Assembly (NCBI GenBank): GCA_016630905.1
Contig: WBMQ01000008.1
Location: 124,001-188,000, forward strand
From: Capillidium heterosporum
Taxonomy: Eukaryota > Entomophthoromycota > Entomophthoromycetes > Entomophthorales > Capillidiaceae
Reading direction: 5' to 3'
DNA: 64,000 bases
Of the stretch, positions 34,993 to 47,519 are shown in pieces (the stretch's first letter is position 1; the number at the start of each line of letters is the position of its first letter). A program made the position numbers and the translations under genes. The notes beneath the pieces were generated by a model. It had not been told where the DNA came from and did not search any database. It saw only the letters and a program-made list of their open reading frames with translations.

Positions 34993-36570
34993 TCAGGCGA
35001 TATCTGAATCCTGAACTGAAATTCTACCTACCCATTTTTTGGGATTATTCAACTTGGAGTTCCTAAACCCATAGCAAAAGTACACCACCATACCGATAGC
35101 TAACCATATAATCAATCGGATCAAAGTAGATGGTGTAGTTGAAAAAATCAAGCCTAAGGAAGTAAGGGCACCTAGTCCTGGTATCAAATAAGGTCCGAAA
35201 GGGACTTTGAACGGTCGTTCCAAGTCGGGTCTCTTGATTCTCAAAATCATGACACTTAAACACACCAAAAAGAAGGCGAACAACGTACCTACACCTGAAA
35301 GTTCACCTAAGACGTCGACTGGAAATATGGCGTTCAAAAGGCAGATGATAAACCAAACTACGATCTGTGATAGGTAAGGGGTGCCAAACTTGGGATGAAC
35401 CTTAGTAAAGAAGTTGGGTAGTAACCCATCCTTGGCCATAGCGTAAAAGACACGCGATTGAGCCATCATAGCTACGATCAAAGAGGTCAGTAAGCCAAAG
35501 ACAGCACCAGCTCCAATCAATATAGATAACCATCGCTTACCTACTTTGGATGTGGCGATCGTTATGGGTTGGGGTACATTCAACTCGGTATAGTCGCAGA
35601 TCCCTATCAAAACGACAGAAACTGAGATGTACAAAGCAGTACATATGACTAAGGAACCTACTATACCGATAGGCATATCGCGTTTAGGGTTCTTTGCTTC
35701 TTGCGCTGCTGTAGAGACGGAATCAAATCCCGTGTAGCAGAAGAAGACTACTGACGCCCCTTTTAAAACACCCAAAGGTCCAAAATGCCCGTAATAATCG
35801 TCTTGAGCTGGAGGTAGAAAGGGGACGAATCTTGTTGTGTCTACATCACTGCAGCAAGCAAAAATAAAAACTAGGATTATAGTTAGCTTGATGGAGCAAG
35901 ATATAGCAGTTGCCGTTGCTGATTCCTTAGTACCTACGATCAGCAAGACAGTTAGAATAGTAATAATCAAAATGGCAGGTAGGTTGAAATAGTTTCCAGT
36001 TATACTGAAGGTTGAGGTTGCTTCATCCCACTTTACGAAGCTGTTGATGAGTTTGGGATTGAGTTCAACTTGAAAGGCATCTAGGAAGAATTTGCTCAAA
36101 TAACCACTCCAACCTACGGAGACAGCTGCAGTACCAACAGTGTATTCCAATATGATGGACCAACCTACCAACCAAGCTAGAAACTCCCCAACTGTAGTGT
36201 AGGTGTACGAATAGCTTGAGCCAGTCACTGGAATGGAGCTAGCTAGCTCACTATAACATAGAGCGGATAAAGTAGCTACAAACCCAGCTACTACGAAGCA
36301 TAAAGTTACGGCAGGACCTGCATTTTTGGCAGCTACTAGCCCAGAGTAAACGAAAATCCCAGCGCCAATGATACAGCCTATGCCAAGCATGATGAGGTGG
36401 AATGCATTTAGGTTCTTTTTGAGGCCAGAGTTGTGAGTGTCTTCCAGCATGGATTCGATATTCTTGCGTACGGCTAGCTTCGAGAAGAAGCGACGGATTG
36501 GTGATATATGTTGAGAGGCGGAATCGATGGATTGAGCCTCCGACGCTTGGAGTTTGGAGGTAGATTTCAT
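34993..36570 (-). CDS. Cationic amino-acid transporter (APC superfamily, CAT-type)
   Basis: Single exon, 525 aa from ATG 36570. The frame is open further upstream but has no ATG there. About twelve to fourteen membrane helices are seen. The first helix carries GIGCIIGAGIFVYSG, the substrate-binding loop of APC transporters. YSELASSIPVTGSSYSYTY, FFCYTGFDSVSTAAQEAKNP and AMMAQSRVFYAMAKDGLLP are all CAT/SLC7 signatures. The protein imports cationic or general amino acids across the plasma or vacuolar membrane. Its N-terminal 45 residues are polar and cytosolic. Proteins of this type are cargo for Ssh4-like adaptors in yeast, and one such adaptor is encoded at 18508. The family is firm, the substrate inferred. 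Confidence 0.9.
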   Translation of the reverse strand: MKSTSKLQASEAQSIDSASQHISPIRRFFSKLAVRKNIESMLEDTHNSGLKKNLNAFHLIMLGIGCIIGAGIFVYSGLVAAKNAGPAVTLCFVVAGFVATLSALCYSELASSIPVTGSSYSYTYTTVGEFLAWLVGWSIILEYTVGTAAVSVGWSGYLSKFFLDAFQVELNPKLINSFVKWDEATSTFSITGNYFNLPAILIITILTVLLIVGTKESATATAISCSIKLTIILVFIFACCSDVDTTRFVPFLPPAQDDYYGHFGPLGVLKGASVVFFCYTGFDSVSTAAQEAKNPKRDMPIGIVGSLVICTALYISVSVVLIGICDYTELNVPQPITIATSKVGKRWLSILIGAGAVFGLLTSLIVAMMAQSRVFYAMAKDGLLPNFFTKVHPKFGTPYLSQIVVWFIICLLNAIFPVDVLGELSGVGTLFAFFLVCLSVMILRIKRPDLERPFKVPFGPYLIPGLGALTSLGLIFSTTPSTLIRLIIWLAIGMVVYFCYGFRNSKLNNPKKWVGRISVQDSDIA

Positions 36571-38009
36571 AGTTAATAAGTACAAGGTAAAGGAATCACA
36601 GTTTAGAAATATATTTTTAGTGACTTTTCCTATATTTATATATTGTATGTTCTACATCCAAAGGTTTTAGAATCTTCAGACTTCACAAAGATGATTTGTA
36701 AAGTTTATATCAACTGATTTGGCCACCAAGACAGGTGGACTATCATCTCAATAGAAGCTTGTATATATATGGATATATTTCTGTGCTTTCTATCAGCATT
36801 ATTGCAACAAAGACTTATGTTTTGACATTTATTTTCACTTTGGGCATGAGGTCCAATTTTATGTCCCGATTTGTACATGTCCGGGAAAGGGATTCAGTCA
36901 AATTACAAGGAGCTTGTATCTGCATCTTAAATATAATTCTAATTTTTAAAGGAACTTGGTATCTAGCCAAAACTTTATTATATATATTAAAACTATATAT
37001 ATGCGTGAAAAGTATATAAGGTTATTTATATCCGTTGTTAATATTTTTGAGAAACTATGTTTAACTCGAAGAATAGACAGAGAAACGATCAAAGATGATT
37101 CTTTAAGAGATTTCGTTATATATATCCTTGTGACCTTTTGTTCAAGCGATAATTGCAATATCAATTCCATATAGGTCTTTTACCTAATTGATTAAAAGGT
37201 CATTCGTCCTGATGGGAGTATAGGCATCACAGGGATGAAGGTTGGTTCTCAATCCAATGAAAAACAAGAAGCAATTGCACAAATTGTCTAAAATTGTGCA
37301 ACCATAAAAGTAAAAATAGCAAGGAATCAAAATTTAAAGCATTAATAGTTAACAAAATTTCATACAATATTTAGCTAGCTTCTTACTATGAACATATACA
37401 AATTCTTGGAGAAATTTATGGATTAATTTTTTAGGTAGTGTGGCATGCAATATCTAGGCCCGGCTAACGCCATTGAAACCTATGGGCTCCTTACTATATT
37501 TTAATCATAACCTTTGATACTTTTAAAAGTCAAATTTATGTACCTATATTCTTATTTTTCTGAAAAATTTACCCTATTTTTATAAATTTTGAGAATAGAT
37601 TGTCTTCACTTTGAATAGCATCGTACAAAGACAAACTCAAGCAATAAAAACCATGCCAGTATATGAAAAGTATACTAGGCATTATAGTACAATTTCAAAG
37701 GTTTATAAAACTACTTTTATGTAGTATATAGTTCAAACTAAATCACGTAAAATGGTTGATGAACTCTATCTTTGGCTTGAACTCGATGCCAAGGTTGATT
37801 GAAAATTTGGACCGTGATACTAAAAGAAAAGCATTATCGTTAGTATATATGTGGTAAAACAGCTTATAAAAACCAAAAATAGTTTATGTTGTATGTATTC
37901 TGTTAAATTCAATATAGTGGGCATTATAACCTGTTGGTATTTAAGTGAGTATTTAATCAAAGAGAGGAAGGTTGGCGAAGAAGGCAGCAACCCATGTGAA
38001 AAGACAATT
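36571..38009. other. Spacer upstream of the transporter
   Basis: AT-rich. Two short overlapping antiparallel ORFs near 36946-37174 have no domains. A short 8-bp inverted repeat (TTGCACAA and TTGTGCAA) lies near 37277-37303. No gene is supported. Confidence 0.3.
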
Positions 38010-39495
38010 GCATATATATGAGCTGCATGTAAGAATTTACTCTGAATATAACTTATCTAAAATACCGAGCATCTGACTCATCCTCTCCGTTATTATCGTA
38101 TATAGTAAGCGCCTGCAACTTCTTACTCTCATCGATAAATCAGTTTTCGATCAAAGTACATTCTTCAGCTTGAAGGAGACTAAGCTGTTATATTGAAGAT
38201 ATCTCCTAACAATAGTTCAAGGTTGTGAGGCTCCATCTCGGTGACAAAGTCAGAAAATTTAATGGTGAAATAATAAAGAAAAGTCTGGGGTTTGAGGAAC
38301 ACGACAGTTGAAGTTGTGAATTCTTCGATATGAGTTCAACCTAACGTATGAAGAGGCAAGTTTTGTTAAAAGACCAGGTCTCCGAAGTATATGACATCCA
38401 AAACATCAAATAACTACAAGTTGGTCAAGGTAGTGAGTACAGCCCTGATGACAAAGTTTTTTCCAAAGATGTTGAGGTCCAAAGTAAGGCTCTGAAAGTG
38501 CATCAAGTTAAGGTACTGGTTCGAACTAGGGCTAGGGCCAAAGTTAGGGTGTATAGGGTCATCGTAAGCGAAGCGGGATATAGATTTTTCAAGGTATCCC
38601 AGCTCTCTGTCAAAGTAACAAGCTGGGAAGGGAGGTCAAAATTGAAGCGAAGCCTGGGCCAGTGAGTCTCTTCTGTAATATATATATAGTATCAAAGGAA
38701 AAGGTGCAGATCTTGGTATATACTGATAATCCTTAAGGTTTTCTATCTATGTTCAGTTCATTCCCTTCAAATTTCAGATGGGTGAGGTTTGGAAAGTTAG
38801 TTAACTGTGATGAAGAAAAATAAGTGCAGTACTTTAGTTTGAAAGGAGTAGTAAGTCAAAGTGATGCATTGGAACTGACAAAATCAATACCTTTTGAACT
38901 GTAAATCGCAATGTCCTACTTCCTTCTGATCAACATCATCGTAAGAGGTAGTAAACATCAGCTCAAAACAATAAGCCAGGCTGGCATACAGCTCAAAGTA
39001 TTTCAAATGGGTAAATCCAACTTCCATATATCGAATGAACTGGGCTAATTCGATGTTTAAGATTAAAATGTCATATTGGTGCAGGTTGCTATACTTCTCA
39101 AACTCGCCAATAAAATTTGTTGGATTGACAATCATAGCCTTTCGTATACTTGTGGTATACTTGTCGATCGCAAGTTGAAGTTGACCTCATCATTCCAATT
39201 AATATTGAGTATCAAAGTCATTCAAATTTTCAGCTTTCTAACGATATTAAAAACTACTTTATGGCAATATTGACCCTACTTTATATTGTACGTATGTCTT
39301 CTTCTTTAACTCATTGTTTAACTATGTCAAGGCTTCCTCTGGCACTTTTACATCCAAAGGTATATTATAAAGCCTTGATAGATCAGGAGTGCAGAAATGG
39401 CATGAAGGCTTTTGTCGAGTAGTTGATTCCACATGGCTCTTAATATATATGAACTCAACCAGTTCTTCTAATTCTTTTATCGGTAGGGTATCCAT
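38010..39495 (-). pseudogene. F-box/LRR relic 6, minus strand
   Basis: The minus strand starts at 39495 with MDTLPIKELEELVEF, very close to the start of the gene at 44075 (MDTLPLVILEELVQL). It then shows FEKYSNLHQYDILILNIELA and LKYFELYASLAYC (38884-39135), which match the corresponding LRR region. Stops interrupt the rest. The 3' limit is approximate. Confidence 0.65.
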
Positions 39496-40129
39496 CTTAT
39501 GTACGAAACCTCGATTACACTTGACTTGAAATTGAGCTGTGTTCTTATACTTTGAAGATATGGAATCGTCACAAACACCAGATAAAATAGTAAACTACCC
39601 AATAAGTTGGTTTTACGAGTTATCTAATTGGATAAAGTAGACTTCAAATTCAGTTCTTATTTGCCTCTAATTGGCTTTTGGAATCTTGGTCCATTTAGTT
39701 TGAAATTAACTAAGCCTAATATGCAAACTTTTATAAGTAAACTTATAAACCTTTTTCCTAAGCGACTTGTATAATTTTAAACACTTCAATAAGCTTCCTT
39801 ACAAAATCCTAAAGCATATGCACAGTCAAACTATAAACTTTATATTTTGAAGATATGGTAGCACCTACAGCTATTTGCTCTAAACCAAACCTCCTAACTA
39901 TCGCTTCTACACTTTTTTAAAAGTATATCTTCAGCTTATAAACTTTGTTCTACTTTATCCATCTGCTCTTCCAAATCACTTTTACCAAGCCTAATCTAAC
40001 AAGTTTGCGTCATTTTTATTCCCAAGGCTATAGGCCAAGCAGGAAAATCCAAGTTCAAAAGCTTTTCAGCATCTCTTCAAGAAAGCTCTAGGTGAGGATA
40101 GCCAACCTTACAACAATTATTTTAGCGAC
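39496..40129. other. Divergent spacer before the polymerase subunit gene
   Basis: No gene seen. It should hold the promoter of the polymerase alpha subunit gene. No clear TATA box was recognised. Confidence 0.3.
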
Positions 40130-42277
40130 ATGGATGGAGAACTTCGGGCTCAACTGATTCAAGATTTCTTTTTAAGTGGAGATGACAATCAACTTCTAGA
40201 TGCATGTAACATTCCAATATCTTTACCCAAATTTACTAACTTTATTTCTATCAGTACAGCAACTAAGTTCACAATACCAATTAAGTAGCCATGGATTAGC
40301 AGCAAAATGGAATTTATTCGCCCTTAAATTTAAATGCAAGCTGCTATGCGATGGGGGACCAGATATCTCCAGCATACATCGGTTTTCGACGTATCTATCC
40401 AACTTACAGTTAAAACCCACGCACAAGCGAACAGCAAGCTCGGTAAGTAGTAGGCCACCACCGAGCCATGAAGACACCTTGAAAGATCTAGAGTTGGGGG
40501 TCGAAGATAGTTTCAGCATGTCCCACGTATACGACAGGTAAACTTCCTCTATTCCAATATACATATATATTTTATCTAGTTTAAAAGGCACCCCTTCCAA
40601 AAAGATCCCTAAGCTGGATTTTGACTATACTATTGATTTTATCGACCCTATCAAAGCCAACGCCAAGTTACAAACTATGCTAACCACCAAAACTTACGAC
40701 GAAAGTGGTTCCGTACAACTGCAACTCAAAGATAGTTTTGATTTTACTCGGGTAAATTTCAACCCTAAAGCTACCTTTGAAGTTACTAGTGCCGAATATA
40801 TCAGGTTGAGCAACAGCTTTTTGGATTTCAACAGCAAGAAAGAAGCTTGGTTCAAGCTGGACTATCAAATTCAGACACTAGGTCCCAACTTGCTGCGCGA
40901 GCTGCTAATGCAGAAGAAGTATCAAGGCGTCATCTACTTGGACGAATCATCTTCGACACTCGAAGAGTGTGACACCCAAGAACTTTTGAATTTGATATGT
41001 GACCCTAGTCTACCGTCGCAGACCGAAGTTATTGCGCTAGGCCGTATACGTATCTCGCAAGGCGAACGCAAACTCACTCCCGATAGTGTCTACCTCCAAC
41101 CTTATCTCTACAGAGGGTCACCCTCTAGACCTAAAGTTAAGTTGGATCTAAGTGCCTTGCCCGAAGGTTCATTGTTCCCGGGCCAATTAGTCGCCTTAAC
41201 CGGAACTAATCCCAATGGTAACAGCTTCAAAGTTAACACATTAATCGACGGTGATCTACATTCCATCACCAACAGCTATTCACAAGACGGTACCTTTAGG
41301 ATGAACTCACTGCAAGGCAACTTATCCAATAACACTATAATGTTCGTCGTCAAAGGTCCCTTTACCCTACACACCGACATCAAGTACGAACCCTTTACCG
41401 TACTATTAACCCAACTTACGGCTTCATTACAATCCAGCCCAACCATCCCCCATATCCTTCTGCTGATCGGACCCTTCATGAGCGAACGCAATAAATTCAT
41501 CAGTTTACAGGTGTACCCCGGCCCAGAACTCATTTTCAAGCGTCAGATCTCCGACAAGCTCAAGACGCTATGTGACAGTTTTCCCGAAACCCTGAGAGTT
41601 GTCATCCAGCCCAGTTTGGATGATCTAGTCAGTCAGCACATCGCAATACCCCAGCCTAAATTAGACGACGCCTTCATGGAGCTCGATCTGCACCACAATA
41701 ACATTGTACTATTGAGCAACCCCAACACCTTCACTATCAACGAAGTTGTCCAAGTTGGTTGTCTAGCTGAGGATACATTGCTCAATTTAGCATCGGCTGA
41801 GCTGTACTTTGTCAACGAAGAGGATGAAATTTTGTACCAACCAAGATTGAGTAGGCTGATCAACCATCTTTTAAAACAGCAGAATTTCCACCCTCTCAGT
41901 CCTTCTAATTCGACCGATGGGAGTAGTAGCGTCTTAGTCAACGTCGACAAGTTGGAACGGTTGGCCATCAACCAACTACCCAACTTTTTAATTTTACCTA
42001 GTAGGCTCAAGCATTTCGCTCAGGTATATTTAAATCCAAACCTTACTTTCAATTAACAATTCCAACCTTTTATTCTTGCCTTATGGCTTAATAGGTAGTA
42101 GGTAACGGTAACTGCGTTGCCATCAACCCAGGAAGGTTAGTAAGAAACAACCAGCCTGGCACTTATGCCAAGTTGCTGTTAAACAAATTCGACAGGGAGG
42201 AGTGTAATACAATGGAGGACTTCAACCTATATGGATGGGTTGTAGATAACTGCCAGGTCGAGATTGTCAGCCTCTAA
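40130..42277 (+). CDS. POL12: DNA polymerase alpha subunit B
   Basis: Four exons (40130-40205, 40255-40537, 40580-42023, 42095-42277) join in frame to 661 aa. The N-terminal helical domain contains GLAAKWNLFALKFK. A low-complexity linker is rich in Ser and Pro. Then come an OB-fold region (LFPGQLVALTGTNP) and the phosphoesterase-like domain with GPFTLHTDIKYEPF and HILLLIGPFM. The C-terminus has CVAINPGRL, which closes the family. As in other members the metal-binding residues of the phosphoesterase fold look lost, so it is structural. The subunit tethers polymerase alpha-primase for Okazaki-fragment priming and is essential. It converges on the F-box/LRR gene at 42568. The symbol follows yeast Pol12. 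Confidence 0.92.
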
Positions 42278-42567
42278 TTTATTTACATAGCGAATTTTTC
42301 GACGGTTGGAGGTGGGGTATTTACGATGTTAAATATATAATTTTAATGTATTTAAATCCTTGGGCAGTTTGTATAGTATATTATAATGTAACTTTTGCTA
42401 CAAATTTTAAAATGCAGTTGTCAGTAGACATTTGAAATAGAACTAATGCTAAACCATATAAATCCAAAGAAGCTATAATAAGCAGTTCTAGGAATATAGC
42501 ACCATTAAATTGTTTAATATATATATGTGACCAAATGCTAACAAGTAAAGCAACCTGGACTAAATCA

Positions 42568-44075
42568 TCAAGGTTTAGAATATCCACTCAGACTGCCGAA
42601 TAACCTACCTGATTTAGCAGCTAAACCTTCCAAGTGTCTACTTCCTCTGAGGAACCAGCTGTGAAGTTGAGCAGGTGAAAACCCTAATTCGAGCTCAATC
42701 AAATAATCGAACCTAGGGATATTCCCCAACATGCGCTCAAGGCTGGAATCATGCTCCTCAACGAACTCCTGTTCCTCTTCGGCATCTGAATCTGAGAACT
42801 CTATTCCAAAGACGCCTAGGTCGAAGCGAATATCAAGTTTACGGAGGGATATTTGATTTCTAAGAAATTCGACGAAAGGCTTGCCAAAATCCGTCATATA
42901 AAACACTTTCAAATCGTGGAGCTGGACACAAGTTTGGATCATAAAATCGTAAGAGGTGAAGCTGAATCAAGGTGTAAGATCTTTAAATTGACTAGGCAGG
43001 TTAACGCAGCTTGCATCAGCTCACGAGTATCTTGCTCAAGGGGACCCAAAGTAAGGCTTCGAAGTTGGATCAAACCAGGATACGGAATTGTATTGGGATC
43101 CCAAATTGGAATATAGTGAAGGCTTCGCAAATTGCTCCAATCCCCAATTAGATCAACCGGCTGGTTGTTGATGAGCAATTCTAAGGATCTGAGCTCAGGC
43201 CAATGGTCTCCATTCGTCAGATGTTTGGCTACTTGGACAAGGACTTCTTCCTTTATAGCGAAGCGAAGCTTAGCCAATTTAGTAAGGAGAGGTAGTTTGA
43301 GCGTCCCATGGTCACAAGCTAAGCGTTCGGCATCAATCTCCAGCTGTAAGAGGTTGGGCAGGTTTTGATCAACTAAAGAAAAGATACTTGAATCCACTTC
43401 AAGTGAATTTAGTTTGAGGTAGGTTAAGTTAGCGCAGTTGAACATAGCCATCCAATACTTTTCGAGATACAGGTATCCATGTTCAACTTCGGCGTTGTCA
43501 GGTGAAAGGGCATTGACCTTACGTTCGAGGCAGTCACGTAAATCGACGCTCAGCTCCAGAGCCTCCAATTTGTTAAAAATACCGCCTCTGTAATTGATCA
43601 GGTGATGAACTTGCTCAATGGTAGAAATTTCAAGTTGGTACCGTTTCAGGTTGGTGTAACATTCTAATTCAGTTAAAAAATCCCTTTGACTGGTACTCTT
43701 GGCTTTAACTATGAACTGATTGTATTTTTCAACGATCGGTCGAAGGCTCTCCCACGTCTCAAGTTTAATACGCTCCTGCCTATGATGTATCGTTTCGATC
43801 ATGTCTATTTCTCTCAAATGCGAGCTTTCTTCCTTCTTCAATGCGACACCATCTTCAACATAGATTTTATCCGAGAGCACTTTTCTAATATCCTCTTTCT
43901 CGTAATACGTGATATCCGGCTTCTTGAACTTGACATCATAAATTATACTGTGATATATCAGATTAATTGTGGTTGCATGAAGGTATCGGTTGAGGGATGC
44001 AACAACAATTTTGTATTTGGGATTTAAAAGTTGGACTAACTCTTCTAAAATTACTAAGGGCAAGGTGTCCATCAT
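42568..44075 (-). pseudogene. F-box/LRR gene with one frameshift
   Basis: The best-preserved member of the family in this window. The first frame (44075-42939, 378 aa) starts MMDTLPLVILEELVQLL and continues with an F-box third helix (LNRYLHATTINLIYHSII). LRRs follow, including LEALELSVDL, LTYLKLNSLEV, LLQLEIDAE, WPELRSLELL and LRSLHYIPI. It stops at 42939. The next frame (42942-42568, 124 aa) continues the same repeats (LHDLKVFYM, LRKLDIRFDL, LIELELGF), so one base has been gained or lost at about 42940-42960. Together the pieces are near the expected 500 aa. It may be a recent lesion or a sequence error. Near the end, GGTAGGT at about 42610 could be a last-intron donor like those in the relics. 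Confidence 0.65.
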
Positions 44076-45159
44076 TGGTCTGAGAATTTAAGTTTTAAGT
44101 CGAGGTAGAAGCTGAAAAATCTTGTAAGTAGAAAACATCATATATATATAGCTAAATATTTTTACCCAGCCTACCTTTCAAGATATTTGCTTTAAATTGA
44201 GCTAGGCTATTAAGATTACCATAATTGTTAATTTTATGTTGTAAATAAGCGAAGTTGAATAGGAACATATTTATTGGACTGGACCTTGGTGAATATGCCA
44301 AGGACGATGGATATAAAAGAAAAAGGCTGCAAACTTTATGACTTCAATTAGCTGGGAGAAATAGATCTTGTAGATATGTTTACATATCCATATATGCGTA
44401 TAAAGCATCTACTCTGTTGAAAAGAAGTTTTCAGATTAGTTTCTAGTGTACATTTTCAGTTGGAAATTGAAGTTGGTACCTGACTTTTATACTCAATCAT
44501 CCATTCATATTCAGTAAGAAATAATTAAATATTTCAACAAATTAGCTAACCACACGTATTTGATCTCTAGCTAGTAACCTAGGGCCATATTCTAGTAGCA
44601 GTCTCCACATACATACATTTTCTCCTGGTGCCCAAGATATTTCCTAACACTTGAAAGTAGGGTCGAGATTCGTAGCTGATGTTACATCTTTTATAAAGAG
44701 ATGAAAGGATAAAATTCGAAACCAGTTTGATAGAAACCTACCAACGAAATCATTTAAGTTTTGGAGTTGATTTGAATATCTAACTTTCACTTGATGTCTG
44801 AAGTTCAAATTACAAAGTTTGTTCAAGTCCACAAAGATATAGGTGACAAAAGTCAAATATAGTGGTCAAAAGTAAGAAGGAAATCAAATATAAAGATGTC
44901 AATCTAGATTAGAGCGTACAATTTAATACAGTAGGCCTGATTTTCAACAAATTTAAGGCCTTGTATAGAAGTTGAGAGAAAGGGATTAATAAAGTATATA
45001 TAGTAATGAAATAGTCAGATAACCTAACATCTGGAAATACAAATATACATAGATCTAACAGTAGGTACCTAAATATACTTAAAGTAGATCTTATCTTCCC
45101 CAATATCAGCATTTTGCTTCAGGCTTTTACACCCCTCAATCATTCAATATTGAATTCGA
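44076..45159. other. Spacer with unassigned fragments
   Basis: Two minus-strand frames (44644-44856 and 44909-45112) have LRR-like leucine spacing (LNKLCNLNFRH) but cannot be tied to one relic. No other gene is seen. Confidence 0.3.
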
Positions 45160-46485
45160 ATGATGTCTTTAAACGTCAAGGCTTACTAAGCTGTCCAGCT
45201 TGAAAGGGTCATTCGGTAGCGATTTGATGACTGCAATTTTCATGCCAAGGAGTTGATTCCTAAACTCAATGTCGAGGTGTTTTAACCTGGTCTAGCTTTT
45301 GATAAAGCACTTGAATGGTAAGACAAAGCTATATATGTATTCTATTATTAGTTCGTGAAGCAATACTGAAGGCTGTAAGTCAAAATTCCGGAAACAAAGA
45401 TTTCCGCTTGGCTTCAGGAACTTCAAGTTGACAAAATATGTAGGAGTACTTTTAGCATATCAATATAATTTCGTTTAGGAGAATGGCAAATATAGTTTCT
45501 TGATCTGTACTAGGTTGAAATATCGGTTCAAATTGATATGGTGAATAAATTTAGAGTTGGTATTCATTAAGCTCTTATAATCTCACATAAAAGTATATAG
45601 GAATCTAGTGTTATGCAGGCTGAAGGATTTGAAGTTGGGTTAGTGTTCTCATCAATCAAACATTTGATGATTGTATTGGTAGTTGTGGTGGTAACATAAT
45701 TGCTAAACTAAATCAGAGCTTAGTAAGTCCACCATCTAATTGTGATCGATTAATTTTTTGTTAGAGTATGAGTTGAATGAAATTTAGAAGTTTTGGGTAT
45801 CCACTACAACGATAGAGAAGTCTATCTCTTGGAAGTTCATAAAAAGTGAAGTTAAATTATTTCGCTGGAACTTTTATATTCAATACACTTTGATCTGCAG
45901 ATACCACTGTTCAAATTCGACTCAGTTATGATCTTGAGATAGTGCATACAAATCACTGTTACGATATAAATTAACAGACGGCTCCAAGGACTTGGGATCA
46001 TTTAATATAGTTCCTTTATATTTGGATAGTCAAACTAGGTGCGTGATGCTTGTGAGTTTGAATAAGTATTTCTTCGGGTTGGTGTAGTTTTCAAAATCTT
46101 TGATAATGTTATCTGAACTGATCGTTTTAGCTTCAGCTATGAATTTATCGTCCTTTTGATATTTGGTTCATGTTTCTACTAAACTTTCTTGGCAACTTCT
46201 TTTATATAAAGCTATATATGGCATTCTTTATCTCTTATAACTATATCAATACTTTCTGGCCACATTACTTCCTCATCGCTCTCTTTATACTCACAATCTC
46301 TTAAAGAATAATTCCTCCTCTAAATAGGATGTACCAGGAGCATTATACTAGTAGGTGATTTATTGAAAGGCAAGGGGAGCAATGGTATTTTGTAGGCCTG
46401 CATTGAGTTGAGCTAAATTTTATTTACATTTCAGATCCGATGGTTTCGCAATCTCTTCTAAAATTATCAGCATTAAGCTATTCAT
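45160..46485 (-). pseudogene. F-box/LRR relic 7, minus strand
   Basis: The minus strand starts at 46485 with MNSLMLIILEEIAKPSDLK, then a stop and LAQLNAGLQNTIAP, the F-box pattern. Downstream phrases are LRR-like but heavily broken. It has the same orientation as the gene at 42568. The 3' limit is approximate. Confidence 0.5.
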
Positions 46486-47254
46486 TTTATTCTTGTCTTG
46501 GATATTAAAAGAGAAGGCTTTTAACTTTGAAGTTTTTTATTTAAACTTAATACCTATAATTAAGCCGGTAATATTGCCAACTAATATGAATTTATTGATG
46601 TGATTTAAATATATGTGCATTATTTTTTGGGTGATTATCAAGACTCAAAGTCTGCTAAAGGGCTCTTAGATAAACGACCCTATATGTAGGAACATAGCCT
46701 TCAATTTGAATTCTATAAAAGGCTTTGTAGGTCTATGTAAATAAATACCCAATATAGGCCATACAGTTATTTTTAATTATAACTGAAGCGTAAAATAAAA
46801 GCCAGTTTTCAGTTGCAATCTCAAAATAGCTATTTTTAAACCCACATCCAAACTGTGCAAATATAAGAAATTAATTCTTTTCCTTGATACCGGAAAGAAT
46901 AACGCACTATATTTTATGTACTATTATTTTTCAAATTCGCATACATATACATGGAGCACAAATATAAAATTAAAAAACAATACTCCATTTTAATCCACCA
47001 TATCAAAATCCAAAGGCTTTCGAAACCTACTATGTTTTATATAAAAGCTCTGTCGAAAAGGGATTTTACTCAGCGTAGTGCTGAAAATTCTCTAGACACT
47101 CCTTCAATCTCAATCGTTACTATTTACACAATACATTAATTTTCCACTATAAAAACTAGTGAAAACAGGTACTTAAAGACATCCCCATACGTAAATATAT
47201 TCTATTATTCAACTTTATACCCAAGTTCTAAAATAAACAATTTGCTGGGATTTA
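46486..47254. other. Gene-free spacer
   Basis: No recognisable gene. The 62-codon ORF at 46951-47139 has no domain. Confidence 0.3.
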
Positions 47255-47519
47255 GTCAATATCAACCTTAATATAGGCAACATCCTTAAACCCTTTGTAC
47301 AACTCTTCAATTTCAGCTTTGATAGCTTTGCAAGATCAAATTACAAATAGTCTAATAAGAAAGGAAAGAAAAATTAAAGGAAACCGAAACAAATTTTACT
47401 TACCCAGGGTTTAGTGAAAAGTAAATGATAAGGAAAAATGCAAATAACTTATAATGTGAGCTACTAACAATGTACTCAAAACCTATGTATTTTTCAAAGG
47501 GCTGAGCTTGCCTTATCAT
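47255..47519 (-). pseudogene. Thioredoxin remnant
   Basis: On the minus strand an ATG at 47519 opens MIRQAQPFEKYIGFEY and a hydrophobic strand YKLFAFFLIIYF, ending at a good donor (GTAAGT, 47403 downward). A second block at about 47345-47260 reads SCKAIKAEIEELYKGF and then KDVAYIKVDID and a stop. The pattern xCK-AI-xxx-EEL-DVAxIKVDID is that of thioredoxin after its active site. The WCGPC centre itself is not intact and an in-frame stop follows the acceptor. The chain is also cut short after about 75 residues of the usual 105. It would be a redox protein if whole. Read here as a decayed host gene. Confidence 0.5.

Noticed and set aside
36946-37174. Two overlapping antiparallel ORFs of about 73 codons
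   Set aside because: They mirror each other in low-complexity AT-rich DNA and show no family features.
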